From positions 140,479-204,478 of the forward strand of contig JAKAGT010000004.1 of the NCBI GenBank assembly GCA_021825585.1: DNA of 64,000 nt, in the 5' to 3' direction. This DNA is from Bacteroidota bacterium (lineage in GTDB: Bacteria; Bacteroidota; Ignavibacteria; Kryptoniales; JAKASW01). Below the pieces are notes generated by a model. That model was given only the letters and a program-made list of their open reading frames with translations, was not told the DNA's origin and did no database searches. Below are positions 43,190 to 52,356 of this stretch, piece after piece; the stretch's first letter is position 1; each line of letters opens with the position of its first letter. A program made the position numbers and the translations under genes.

Positions 43190-44425
43190 CTACTCTATGC
43201 CGTAATATGGTGCACCCTCTTTTCTCACGACAAACTGCAGGAGTTGGCCCGACAAGGTGGATGCATAGAGATTGGCCCCGATCCATGCGAACGATCTGCA
43301 CGGGGAATTCAAGGCACCTGTTGCAACAAACAACGAGTAAGGTCTTCCAATAATTCCTCCCGGATGTACAACAATCAAGTAGTCGGATGAGTCCGTACCG
43401 ACGTACATGTCGCCGCTGGCCGAAAATGTGATTGCATAAATGTTACTTCCGCCCGAGGGATCGCTCGACAGGTCGAAGTACGGCTCCGGGGTTCCGAGGG
43501 AATCGTTTATGATCGGGGCTCTTAGAACTTGCATCGGGGAAGTACTCGTGACGCTCGCAGCAATATAGAGGCTGCCGTTGAAATAGCGAAGCGCTTTTAC
43601 GCTTGAGGTAAACGGAAAACTCTTAAAATTCCCATTGGGATCGAGCATGAAAATTTTCCCGCCGGTTCCACCGATCCACAGATTGTGTGAGGGGTCGAAA
43701 TCCAGGTCAACAAATCCACCGGAGGTGGCGGATTTCCATAATTGAGGGGTGCCGCCGCCCGGGGCAACTCTGTATATTGCCCTGTTTCCTCTTACAGCGT
43801 AGAGGTACCCGCCGGGACCGAACTTCAGAGCGTTCCATCCCACCAATCCGGTAGTCGGACCGGCGTAGCTGGTGTTGCTGGTCGGTGCCATTTTGAAGAT
43901 TCCCCTGTCGACGTTGCCCGACGACATCGCAGCATACAACTCGAAATCCGCACTTCCACTGACCCCGTATGCCGCCTGGTTCGCGGCAAACCCTCCGTAT
44001 TCGGAGACCGTGTTGATCAATTTATACGCCGTCGTGCCATACTGCAGTGCTCCGTGGACTGTCACTTGCACATAGATAGTGTCGCCATAAAGTGCCGGCG
44101 CTTGTACGGATAATCTGGTCGGGGTCACGCTGAAAACCGTGCCGCGGAAAACCGTATTGTTTGGAACTCCCGGTTTAACAAAAAACACCAATACGCTATC
44201 GGGGCTGGAGGAGAAGTTCTTGCCGTAGATCGTCACGGTATCGATACCTGCGAGCGCACTCCCGGAAGGTGAGAGACTGTCCACGACAGGGTCCGAGAGA
44301 TACTTCTGCGCCGGATCGTACAGGCTTGGAGTCGTCGCCGGCTTGCAGCCTACAATGTTCAACGTGATACTCGCCAGCGCCGCGATCGTGGACAACAACA
44401 TTATCTGTTCAACAATCCTTTTCAT
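43190..44425 (-). CDS. IPT/TIG-domain beta-propeller lipoprotein
   Basis: A 411-residue protein. The ATG at 44425 follows AAGGAA and opens a lipoprotein signal peptide with lipobox L-N-I-V-G-C, so it should be lipid-anchored. Residues ~45-135 form an IPT/TIG Ig-like domain (VVDSLSPSGSALAGIDTVTIYGKNF). The rest repeats short blades of NHL/SMP-30-like beta-propeller type (GPGGYLYAVRGNRAIYRV, DFDPSHNLWIGGTGGKIF, NIYAITFSASGDMYVGTDSS). It is strongly paralogous to the lipoprotein at 53.9 kb. It is the last gene of TBDR-FnIII-lipoprotein on the minus strand. By analogy with SusD/SusE lipoproteins it may bind ligand at the cell surface; that is inference. Confidence 0.87.
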   Translation of the reverse strand: MKRIVEQIMLLSTIAALASITLNIVGCKPATTPSLYDPAQKYLSDPVVDSLSPSGSALAGIDTVTIYGKNFSSSPDSVLVFFVKPGVPNNTVFRGTVFSVTPTRLSVQAPALYGDTIYVQVTVHGALQYGTTAYKLINTVSEYGGFAANQAAYGVSGSADFELYAAMSSGNVDRGIFKMAPTSNTSYAGPTTGLVGWNALKFGPGGYLYAVRGNRAIYRVAPGGGTPQLWKSATSGGFVDLDFDPSHNLWIGGTGGKIFMLDPNGNFKSFPFTSSVKALRYFNGSLYIAASVTSTSPMQVLRAPIINDSLGTPEPYFDLSSDPSGGSNIYAITFSASGDMYVGTDSSDYLIVVHPGGIIGRPYSLFVATGALNSPCRSFAWIGANLYASTLSGQLLQFVVRKEGAPYYGIE

Positions 44426-44595
44426 GTTGATTTCCTTGTCTCCATTATTGTTGTACCTTTCCCGCTCCGACATTAGATAAATTTGATGATGCGGGATGCC
44501 GCATAAAGCGGCACTTTTTCTGCTCGTGTGCCATAAGGCTCACTGTGGTCATTATTGTTCTACCATCTTTTCCTATTCATGTGCTGTAAGGCTCC

Positions 44596-47136
44596 TTATC
44601 TGATGATTACACATTTCTGAAACCCTGTGTCGCCCTTTCGGTACTCTACTACTCCGGTGTTAGGGTCGGTAAAGTCCTGTGTCACCGTGAAATGGACGAT
44701 ATATATTCCACTCACCACGACCTGGCCAGATGAAGTGTTTGACAGCCAGGTTTCATCACCGCTCCCGTTATCATGGACGATCGTGTTGATCAGGAAGCCG
44801 CTTTCCGTGTAGATCCTGATGATACAGTGACCGGGAATATTGAGGAACATGATCTTGTCAGGTTCGCCGGGGAACTGCAAGTCTGCCGACTTGATGTTAT
44901 ACGGGTTAGGAACTATCCGAATGGCGTCGATCCACTTCCTGGTGGAGTACTTTGAGACAACTGAATCAGGGAGATCGATTCTGTTTCCGTTCAGAGTAAT
45001 CTCAACTTCATGCGCAGATTTCGCGTTGGCAATTTTCACCGCGTACCACACCTGGCCTATTGTTTTGAGATATGTAGGGTCGAGCTTGAACGAAAAAGAG
45101 CCGGAGCCGTTCGCAAGTCGGATAGGCAATTGCCCGAGTGGAGGCGTAAATACGTTCTGGTTTCCGTTCGTGTCCGTGGCAGTGATACTGAACTCGACTA
45201 TGCCTGGGGCTCCATTTGGATAGCTCGGGTCAAGCTGAAACCGAACTACATTTGCAGTGTCAATTACCCCCAGGGGGAGTTCGGCGGTAGCGCTCGGAGG
45301 GAGCGGCCCCGCGGGTCTCCTCAAGTAAGCGGCTATATTGGTCTTTGTATAGAACCTGCTGCTTAGCAGGGGACCGGTCGGGTTTGCCACGCCGGAGGTG
45401 TTATTGCTGCCGTCGTTGAAAGAGCAAATGTAGTAGTAGTATGAAAATCCTCTCCGTGCAGTTACGTCGTTGTATTCCTTAGTTCCCGGAGGAACCGTCG
45501 CTATCAGATCGAAAGTTGTATCGGGGGTGCCCACCGCACGGAAGAGCTTGTATCCCGCAAATCCGGGAGTCCCCTCCGACGGACTCGGATCCCAGGTGAG
45601 CGAAATGCGGTCGCCGCCTGAAGCCACGCTGAACATCGGCGGCGGCTGCGGGGGTTGAGGAATATTATACCCGAGTTCATAGTCCCTAACGGCTCGGCTG
45701 AAAGTTTCCATGATTGAGTCAGCGCCGGTCAGAACCCATGTGTCTTTGTAGACATTGAAGTCCGTTGTGGTGGCTCCATCCGGCAATGTGAATGGCCCCT
45801 TGTCACTTGGATTCTTGAATGCAGCCCACCATCTTCTGCCGATTTGCCAGCATGCATCCCGGCTTAGACCGTTAACACCTTCCGCGATTACTATGACCAC
45901 GCTGTCCCCGGGGTTTATGTCCCAAGGCCCGTATGCCATCCATAGGCCCGTGCCGCCGCCGTCGTTGTGTACTTTCCACGGGTCAACCAGCGCCGGCGGA
46001 TTGTAATGCTTCTCATAGAATCGCTCCGATGGACTACCCAGTCCTTTGTACGGGATTCCACTCAGCATCGCATAACAGTCTGCCTGCTGGGGAGCGGTAG
46101 ATGGTGTCAGTGTCCCGAGGCCCGGATACGTGTCTCCAGCATGCCAGCCGAGAACGGCCGGCTGGTTGACGTCGTCAGTCCTGTCCGCAGTGGACTTGTC
46201 AACATGAAGTGTAACTATCCCGCAGAATTGTGGCGAGCATAGTCTTCCTGTTCCTGTGCCTGTGAATCCGCCGTCAGGCGAACCGATATTGTCGTACGGG
46301 TTCTCGGCCCTCTGTCCGGTCCACTCGAAACCGGCGCGAAGCCATTGGGGAATTCCACTCGCTTCAGTCAGGCTTGAAACTTCACCGGCGTGCTGAGCAT
46401 AATTCTCTCCACGCCGCGAGGTCCAGCTATGCTTTCCATATTCCTGATCGTAGCCCATCTTGTCCGCCCCTTCGCGGCAGACGCTGTAGCGGTTCATGAA
46501 ACCGAACCTGAATCCCCTGACCGGAGCGTTCAGTACTTTCTGATTAGTGCCGTTCACATAACCGGTGTTCTTGAATGTGTACTCAAGTATGAAGTAGTTA
46601 TCGTGGTACTGCTGACTGAACGCGAGCACCTTTCTTGTCATCGTAATGCCCATAGTCGTGTTGACGACGTTTGTGACAACGCGGTCGGCCACCTGGTTTG
46701 GGTCCACGGCGTCGACGTCTCCCGTATAAGGAGCACTTACGTCAATGCCATCCACATAGACAGTTGGGTTGGCAAATTTAGCTGTCTCCTTCAACTCGGT
46801 CGGGAAGACATTGGTCAGCGCGTAGCCTGAATTAATGGGGACACAGTAGTTGGCCCACTGATTCCCGGAAGCGTCCGTGAAGTTCTGGCAGCCTATCCAC
46901 GTTCGCTCTATGACCGCGTTATCCTGCAGCAGATAGTCAGAGGGCCAGGTCAGGCCTTCGTAGTAAACATTGTTCCATGCTCTCTCCGACCCGATAGAGG
47001 TGAACTTGCTTTGAAGTGAGCCGACACGGATGTATCGCGTTTCCGTTCCGGTAAGTTGCGCCATCACTGGTTGCACGGCCGAAAAAGACAAAACCGCGGC
47101 AGCAAGAGCGAGCAGGTATTTTTGCAAACGAAACAT
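44596..47136 (-). CDS. FnIII surface protein with variant T9SS-like C-terminal domain
   Basis: An 846-residue secreted protein; ATG at 47136 after AAGGGAGA, signal peptide MFRLQKYLLALAAAV...VMAQ. A large N-terminal domain (GSLQSKFTSIGSERAWNN, FSQQYHDNYFILEYTFKNTG) is shared with the FnIII protein at 56.3 kb. An FnIII domain follows (MFSVASGGDRISLTWDPSPSE ... FSYYYYICSFND). The end (IRIVPNPYNIKSADL, DKIMFLNIPGHCIIRIYTESG, VVVSGIYIVHF, terminal KCVIIR) matches the two other FnIII proteins here. It sits 35 bases downstream of its TBDR. Possibly exported and anchored by a T9SS-like route; the function is unknown. Confidence 0.85.
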   Translation of the reverse strand: MFRLQKYLLALAAAVLSFSAVQPVMAQLTGTETRYIRVGSLQSKFTSIGSERAWNNVYYEGLTWPSDYLLQDNAVIERTWIGCQNFTDASGNQWANYCVPINSGYALTNVFPTELKETAKFANPTVYVDGIDVSAPYTGDVDAVDPNQVADRVVTNVVNTTMGITMTRKVLAFSQQYHDNYFILEYTFKNTGYVNGTNQKVLNAPVRGFRFGFMNRYSVCREGADKMGYDQEYGKHSWTSRRGENYAQHAGEVSSLTEASGIPQWLRAGFEWTGQRAENPYDNIGSPDGGFTGTGTGRLCSPQFCGIVTLHVDKSTADRTDDVNQPAVLGWHAGDTYPGLGTLTPSTAPQQADCYAMLSGIPYKGLGSPSERFYEKHYNPPALVDPWKVHNDGGGTGLWMAYGPWDINPGDSVVIVIAEGVNGLSRDACWQIGRRWWAAFKNPSDKGPFTLPDGATTTDFNVYKDTWVLTGADSIMETFSRAVRDYELGYNIPQPPQPPPMFSVASGGDRISLTWDPSPSEGTPGFAGYKLFRAVGTPDTTFDLIATVPPGTKEYNDVTARRGFSYYYYICSFNDGSNNTSGVANPTGPLLSSRFYTKTNIAAYLRRPAGPLPPSATAELPLGVIDTANVVRFQLDPSYPNGAPGIVEFSITATDTNGNQNVFTPPLGQLPIRLANGSGSFSFKLDPTYLKTIGQVWYAVKIANAKSAHEVEITLNGNRIDLPDSVVSKYSTRKWIDAIRIVPNPYNIKSADLQFPGEPDKIMFLNIPGHCIIRIYTESGFLINTIVHDNGSGDETWLSNTSSGQVVVSGIYIVHFTVTQDFTDPNTGVVEYRKGDTGFQKCVIIR

Positions 47137-47171
47137 CTTATTTCTCCCTTTTGTCATCGCAAAGATTGAAC

Positions 47172-50100
47172 TCAGAAATTGAATCTGACGCCGATGCTGT
47201 AATAGCGGGGATTAAGAAACGCCATCGACATATTGTTCGGCATGTTGATATACGATTTCGTTTCTATTCTCCTGTTGTTAGCGGCCGTAATTGCCGGATC
47301 ATTGTTCGGGTTCAGCTGGAGGGGATCATACGCGACTCCGAGAGGGCGGTAATCGCCAATCCTGTCGTTTCCTTTCTGGATTCCGGTTTCGAACGGGAAG
47401 CGGAGCGATGCCAGATAATCCTGGTAATCATACGAGTCTACGAAGCCTGCAGAACTGAGGTATTTGAAATTGAACACGTTCGTGATGTCAAGATAGACCT
47501 GCAGATTCAATCCGGAGCCCAGAAGTGAACGAATGTCCTTTGCGAGCCTCATATCCACATCAAAGTAATCGACCCATTGGACGTTGTTGGATACGCCGGG
47601 AATGTTGGTTGGGTTATACGTGGCGTGTGCCCCGGATGTCCAGCTGCCAAGGAAACTGAGGCTCCAACCTCCGAGTGGTTTTGTCCCGCCAAAAGTAGGA
47701 CCGAACTCATCGGGTGTAACGATCTCGATGTTGGCTTTCGCATAAGGTTGGGGAACGGGCCTGACCTGAGGCTGGTTAAGCATCAGGTACTGTCGCTGCT
47801 TGTTTATGTCCTGGTAATACTGCAGCCAGCCGAAATAGCCTGCTGTAACGACGTCGTAAGTGTAGTTGATGAACCCCCTTACCCAGCCTCCCGTGACTTT
47901 CGAAAGAGTTGCCTCGAAACCACGAATGTCGGAGTAGTTGTTGTTCGTGGGGGTATAGTAGTTTACCGAAGTATTGACGCTCTGATAGAGGACATAGCCG
48001 GGTTGGTTGGATATGTCCTTGTAGTATGCGGCGAGATGCAGTAGAAACATATTGTATATATTCTGCTCGTAACCGAGTTCGTACGAGACTGTCTTCTCAT
48101 AACTCATGTTAGGGTTCGCCATATAATCGACCTGCCCATTGGCCTCCCGCTGGATGGCGAATTCGTATTGCGACGACGGCACCGAAACGAAATGACCATA
48201 ATTGAAATACAGCTTTGAGTTCTCCGTGATCGGATGAGAGATACCGAGCCGTGGGCTTATGTAATACTGTGATTTAGCTTTCTCTGCAGGGGCTTTCAGC
48301 GTAATGTTGTTGCCTTGTCCGGCAGTATAAAGCATGCTGTATGGATCAATATTATAGTAATCGGTGTTTGGATTAGCGTAGTCGAGCCTGACTCCGAGGT
48401 TGGCAATGAATCCCTGGAATTCCAGCTTATCCTGCGCAAAGGCTCCAAGCCGATAAGGAGAGACATGATATACCAGACTCCTCGTCCAGGTCGACATTGA
48501 AGGGCTGTAGGTACCGCTATTTATATTATCGTCATCATAATAGAATTGGAAACCTCCTTTAACTTGATTATACCTGTCAAGTTGACTTGTGATGCTGAAT
48601 GACAGCGACGTGGTTGAGTTTACGCTCTTGTCGCGGCCCAAGTTCATCCAACCGCCCATGCTCATGACGCCGTCTATGGCACCGGTGCTGTATCCCCAAT
48701 AGCCGAAGGGAGATTCGTCGACGTAATATCCGGGGACGACGGGTTGATATATTTTCGACGTGTCACGCGCACCGACCTGGAAAGTGTTATAGCGATTCTC
48801 ATTGAACTGCACGGAGAGGTCATAAAATGTTGTGGGGCTCAAGACGTGCGTCAGCGAGGCGCCGAACATGTATCGGTAGATAGAACTCGGGCTGTAGTAA
48901 TCCGGCATGTACAGGATATTCATCCCGTTGGAGCTGCTGAGAAGGTCGGCAACGCCAAATTGGCTCCTTATGAGATAGCCATCCGGGGAGACGGTCCAAT
49001 CGTACGGAGAAACAGAATTGTCTTCTCCATATAGACCTACCACAACGAGTTTCATATTGGGAGAGATGTCGGCGTTGAGCTTGAGTTCGGTGTGGTTGTT
49101 CGTGTATGCACTCCTCGAGAGAGGGAGGACGAACATATCTCTTTCATTGAAGTAAGAGAGGTAGAAACGCAGGTTGCCAAGAAACTGACCGACGAATGGC
49201 ACCGGTCCCCCGAAGCCCGCATCAATTGTGTAATCGGGCTGACTGATATCGCCTGTCCGTCGCCGCTGCCACTGCCACAGACGCTGTGCTGCCGTGGGAG
49301 TGAGGGCCTGAGTCGGGTCTCCGCTCTGCAGAAGCTTCTGCGCGATTGCGTCCCAGCCCTGAAATGTCGGATAACTTTCCTGGGTGATATCATCCCATGC
49401 GCCATTATTCGTTCCAGTCCAGCAGACAGCGGGATCTGTATACGGACGGTTGAAATATGAATTCTGATCGTACGGAGAAATGTCGAAATGCTTCTGTTGC
49501 GGCGGGCCATAGTTCAAGTTCACAGTGGCACTATACTGACTCCGGTCGCCGTCCTTTGTTACGACATTGACAACACCCGAGCGGACATTGCCATACTCGG
49601 CGTTGAATCCGCCGGTCTGAACCTGGATCTCATTTGCGGATGACAAGCTGACGGCTGCCCACGGGCTCCCCCAGCGATTATCATTGAGGTTGAAGCCATC
49701 GACCAGATATTGGGTTTGGTTAGCACCGCTTTGGAGAGCGTCGTTGCTTCCGGATTTTGGGCCTTTACCGCCGACCATCGAGCTGCCGCCACCGCGCACA
49801 ATAATACCCGCAGCGCCTGACTGGATTCCGGCCTGGAGGGTGAGAACATCCGACACGTTCTGAACCGGCATTGCAGTAACGCTTTGCGTCTGGATGTTCA
49901 GTACGCTGTTGGAGACGTCCCTCGTCACGACAGGTCGCTGCGCGCTAATAACAACCTCCTTTGTAATAAGGGAGGTTGGACTCAGCTGCGCGTCGACTGC
50001 GGAGGTGAGGTCTATCTCAACCCGCACTCCCTGTATAACGGTTCGCTCATAACCGACCATGCTGAACCTGACATTGTACCTGCCCGGTGGAACATTCAGG

Positions 50101-50291
50101 ATCGCGTATGTGCCGTCAACACCAGTGGCCGCCCCGATCGACGTTCCCTCGATCATTACGGTGACACCAGGAAGCGGCTGGCCGTTTTCAGCGTCCGTCA
50201 CCTTGCCCGAAATCTTTCCGGTCGTACCCGCAAACAGAGAGTTCGAGAAGGCGAATACTGCCGCGATCATTAATAATGGAACAATCTTCAT
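47172..50291 (-). CDS. TonB-dependent receptor of the FnIII/PorV/lipoprotein module
   Basis: A 1039-residue receptor. GAGGAG lies 7 bases before the ATG at 50291. Signal peptide (MKIVPLLMIAAVFAFSNSLFAG), then a carboxypeptidase-regulatory-like domain (GKVTDAENGQPLPGVTVMIEG, GTYAILNVPPGRYNV), a plug with VQNVSDVLTLQAGIQSGAAG, IIVRGGGSSMVGG and QVQTGGFNAEYGNVRSGVVNV, and a barrel ending FLNPRYYSIGVRFNF. It is closely related to the receptor at 59.0-62.1 kb. It is the first gene of a TBDR-FnIII-lipoprotein unit, with a PorV-like gene upstream separated by a GxxExxY insertion. The ligand is unknown. Confidence 0.92.
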   Translation of the reverse strand: MKIVPLLMIAAVFAFSNSLFAGTTGKISGKVTDAENGQPLPGVTVMIEGTSIGAATGVDGTYAILNVPPGRYNVRFSMVGYERTVIQGVRVEIDLTSAVDAQLSPTSLITKEVVISAQRPVVTRDVSNSVLNIQTQSVTAMPVQNVSDVLTLQAGIQSGAAGIIVRGGGSSMVGGKGPKSGSNDALQSGANQTQYLVDGFNLNDNRWGSPWAAVSLSSANEIQVQTGGFNAEYGNVRSGVVNVVTKDGDRSQYSATVNLNYGPPQQKHFDISPYDQNSYFNRPYTDPAVCWTGTNNGAWDDITQESYPTFQGWDAIAQKLLQSGDPTQALTPTAAQRLWQWQRRRTGDISQPDYTIDAGFGGPVPFVGQFLGNLRFYLSYFNERDMFVLPLSRSAYTNNHTELKLNADISPNMKLVVVGLYGEDNSVSPYDWTVSPDGYLIRSQFGVADLLSSSNGMNILYMPDYYSPSSIYRYMFGASLTHVLSPTTFYDLSVQFNENRYNTFQVGARDTSKIYQPVVPGYYVDESPFGYWGYSTGAIDGVMSMGGWMNLGRDKSVNSTTSLSFSITSQLDRYNQVKGGFQFYYDDDNINSGTYSPSMSTWTRSLVYHVSPYRLGAFAQDKLEFQGFIANLGVRLDYANPNTDYYNIDPYSMLYTAGQGNNITLKAPAEKAKSQYYISPRLGISHPITENSKLYFNYGHFVSVPSSQYEFAIQREANGQVDYMANPNMSYEKTVSYELGYEQNIYNMFLLHLAAYYKDISNQPGYVLYQSVNTSVNYYTPTNNNYSDIRGFEATLSKVTGGWVRGFINYTYDVVTAGYFGWLQYYQDINKQRQYLMLNQPQVRPVPQPYAKANIEIVTPDEFGPTFGGTKPLGGWSLSFLGSWTSGAHATYNPTNIPGVSNNVQWVDYFDVDMRLAKDIRSLLGSGLNLQVYLDITNVFNFKYLSSAGFVDSYDYQDYLASLRFPFETGIQKGNDRIGDYRPLGVAYDPLQLNPNNDPAITAANNRRIETKSYINMPNNMSMAFLNPRYYSIGVRFNF

Positions 50292-50377
50292 TTTCAAACT
50301 CCTCTTTGCAAACGAGATGAGCTGGATTCCTGCAACTTGACGTTCCAGACTAAAATCAAGTGTGTTCATAACCGCTC

Positions 50378-50498
50378 GCCAAGACCGCGAAGAAAATCAT
50401 AAATTACTTGCCACCGCTTTTTCCGCGTGGTTTATTTTCTCAATCTCATTCTCAGTTAAGGCGATTTTCCTTGCGTGCCTTGCGGTCATCGCGGTTAT
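50378..50498. repeat. Gene-less counterpart of the GxxExxY element
   Basis: GCCAAGACCGCGAAG at 50378 and TTGCGTGCCTTGCGGTCATC near 50471-50490 match the two outer ends of the neighbouring GxxExxY element (50511-50948). Between them remain only the first codons (…ACTGAGAATGAGATTGAGAA on the minus strand) joined to the last codons (GGTGGCAAGTAATTTATGA) of a GxxExxY gene, so the unit looks like an internal deletion placed in tandem 12 bases from the full copy. Confidence 0.8.
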
Positions 50499-50530
50499 AA
50501 CTGCAAGGTGTGCCAAGACCGCGAAGGAAT

Positions 50531-50908
50531 TCATAAATTATTTACCACCCTTTTTATTCCATATTTTATCAGTTTCACGTTGAAGTTGATGAGATATCCA
50601 AGTCTTAGATTGGACAGTTTCAGGTAAGTAATCAGTTGCGCCAGGTGAACATCATTCAGGGACTCCACCGCCTTGATTTCAATGACCACCTTTTCTTCTA
50701 CCAGAAGATCAATCCGGTACCCGCACTCAAGCTTGACGCCGTCATAGACGATCGGCACTGGTACTTCGGATCTAACTCCGAGACCTGCTTTCACGAGTTC
50801 ATGGAACAAACAAGCCGCATATGCCGATTCCAACAATCCGGCCCCTAATGCCTTATGAACCTTCAGGGCACAACTGACTATAATCTTCCCAATCTCATTT
50901 TCCGTCAT
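50531..50908 (-). CDS. GxxExxY-family protein (PDDEXK-like fold)
   Basis: A 125-residue protein with the naming motif GAGLLESAY (G-x-x-E-x-x-Y) and a PD-(D/E)XK-like core (CGYRIDLLVEEKVVIEIKAVES), followed by LAQLITYLKLSNLRLGYLINF. Such proteins are common orphan genes in Bacteroidota and others, with no proven function; the fold implies nucleic-acid binding or cleavage. It is bounded by CGCGAAGG/CTTTGCGG-type repeats and splits the PorV-like gene from its TBDR partner. Confidence 0.9.
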   Translation of the reverse strand: MTENEIGKIIVSCALKVHKALGAGLLESAYAACLFHELVKAGLGVRSEVPVPIVYDGVKLECGYRIDLLVEEKVVIEIKAVESLNDVHLAQLITYLKLSNLRLGYLINFNVKLIKYGIKRVVNNL

Positions 50909-50985
50909 GGAGATTTCCCTCGCGTGCCCTGCGTTCTTTGCGGTTAATCATGCCCATTGGAGTTCTTCGGTGTACTCTAGCACAC

Positions 50986-52056
50986 TCATATCGCGAATCT
51001 TACCGAGAGTCTGTGTATGCTGTTCCAAACCGTATGCGGAGTGTACGAATAGTCAAAAGCAACTCCGAACCTGTGCACGCCCACGCCCAAGGTGAGTCCG
51101 TAGTCATCCTGGTGTGTTACATATCCTGCGCGGAGGGCGACGGCGTTCATGAAGGTATACTCACCTCCGATGTTCAAATACTCAGGGTATGATCGCGGAT
51201 GGACGGCATCGACGGAAACCACAAAAGAGCTGAAATCCTGCATGCTCGGCACGAGATCCATAAGGTTCATCGAAACTCCGAATCTGAACGTCAGCGGCAG
51301 TTGGAACCCTTCACGCTCATAGGTAAGCTCGCGCGAAAAGTTGCTGATGTACATACCGAACGAAAGGCTCTTCAGACCTGTCTTGTAGATTGTCCCGAAA
51401 TCGAATGCGACCACATTCAAGTTGTAGCTTTTGACCACGTAGGTCGTATCGGTTGTCAACACCGAATCGACGAGGACCTGATTATACTGCGGAACTTCAC
51501 TGTTGCCTAAATTCTGATCGGCAAACTTGATCTGGCCGCCGACCGAAAACTGTTCCGATAGTTGTTTTGCGTAACCCAAGCCCATGGCATAAGAGTAGGG
51601 AGTCGGGTAGTTAGTGAGTTCGATGAACCCCTGTTCATTGTTCGCTACTTCCGTAAAATTGAATTGCCCGTAATCGACCCTTAGGAAGCTCAGCCCGATG
51701 ACTCCGTATTTGCCGCCGTACGGTGCGAATGCTGCAACCCCGGAGAAATATTTTATGTCGGCGATCCAGTTCATCTGGTTCGCGCCGAGATCTACTGTTG
51801 ATTTAATGGTCGCAATTCCTGCAGGATTATAAAGCATCGATTCAGACGATCCATCCATGGTTGTGAAGGCCTCTCCCATACCGGTTGCTCTGGCACCTGT
51901 ACCTACATCCAAGAACTCAAACCCTGTCTGCGCAAGTTTCACCTGGGAATGTGCTTCAGGCGCGAAAAGGACAATGGCAGCAGTTGCTGCGAGGAAGAGG
52001 ACTATCGCCGGCCTGGTCGAGTACCTCACCATGTAACGCTTGCGGATTTCTAGCAC
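50986..52056 (-). CDS. PorV/PorQ-family outer-membrane barrel
   Basis: A 356-residue barrel protein. AAAGGAG lies 5 bases before a GTG at 52056, so the GTG start is favoured; a signal sequence follows (MVRYSTRPAIVLFLAATAA...AHSQ). Family features: TGFEFLDVGTGARATGMGEA, SMLYNPAGIATI, FSVGGQIKFADQNLG, VDAVHPRSYPEYLNIGGEY and a terminal HRLSVRFAI strand. It belongs with the TBDR/FnIII/lipoprotein genes at 43.2-50.3 kb, from which it is separated by the GxxExxY element. It may act as a T9SS shuttle-like partner of the FnIII protein. Confidence 0.87.
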   Translation of the reverse strand: MLEIRKRYMVRYSTRPAIVLFLAATAAIVLFAPEAHSQVKLAQTGFEFLDVGTGARATGMGEAFTTMDGSSESMLYNPAGIATIKSTVDLGANQMNWIADIKYFSGVAAFAPYGGKYGVIGLSFLRVDYGQFNFTEVANNEQGFIELTNYPTPYSYAMGLGYAKQLSEQFSVGGQIKFADQNLGNSEVPQYNQVLVDSVLTTDTTYVVKSYNLNVVAFDFGTIYKTGLKSLSFGMYISNFSRELTYEREGFQLPLTFRFGVSMNLMDLVPSMQDFSSFVVSVDAVHPRSYPEYLNIGGEYTFMNAVALRAGYVTHQDDYGLTLGVGVHRFGVAFDYSYTPHTVWNSIHRLSVRFAI

Positions 52057-52310
52057 GACTTCTCCTTTCAGTTATGCTGAAGAGACAATGTGAAGAAGTA
52101 GTGGAAGGTTGGATCAGAACAAGAGCCCCCTCCCGAGGGTCCGACCCTATGGGTCCTTTTGAGAAGAACTCCTTTTGGAGGATCCTTTCGGGATAGACAC
52201 TACTCTCAGCTCAAAGCTGATGCGCCTCCGGCGCAGATCTTTTGCCTCATTTTTTGCACGACTCTACAGCTTTCGCGAGCACCACTTCGCGTTAACTGAG
52301 CCCCTTGCCC

Positions 52311-52341
52311 TGTTGTTCTGGAGTTCGACTCCAGAACAACA
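52311..52341 (-). terminator. Strong hairpin after the T9SS protein gene
   Basis: TGTTGTTCTGGAGT (52311-52324) and ACTCCAGAACAACA (52328-52341) form a perfect 14-bp stem with a 3-base loop, 16 bases past the stop of the minus-strand T9SS protein gene. There is no T-tract, but it is the most stable hairpin in this gap. Further palindromes (52120-52240) fill the rest of the intergenic space. Confidence 0.6.
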
Positions 52342-52356
52342 GAGGGGGCGGGGTGA

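Noticed and set aside
50907..51192. Small genes between GxxExxY and the PorV-like gene
   Set aside because: These frames are antisense to the PorV-like C-terminus and the GxxExxY flank repeat.
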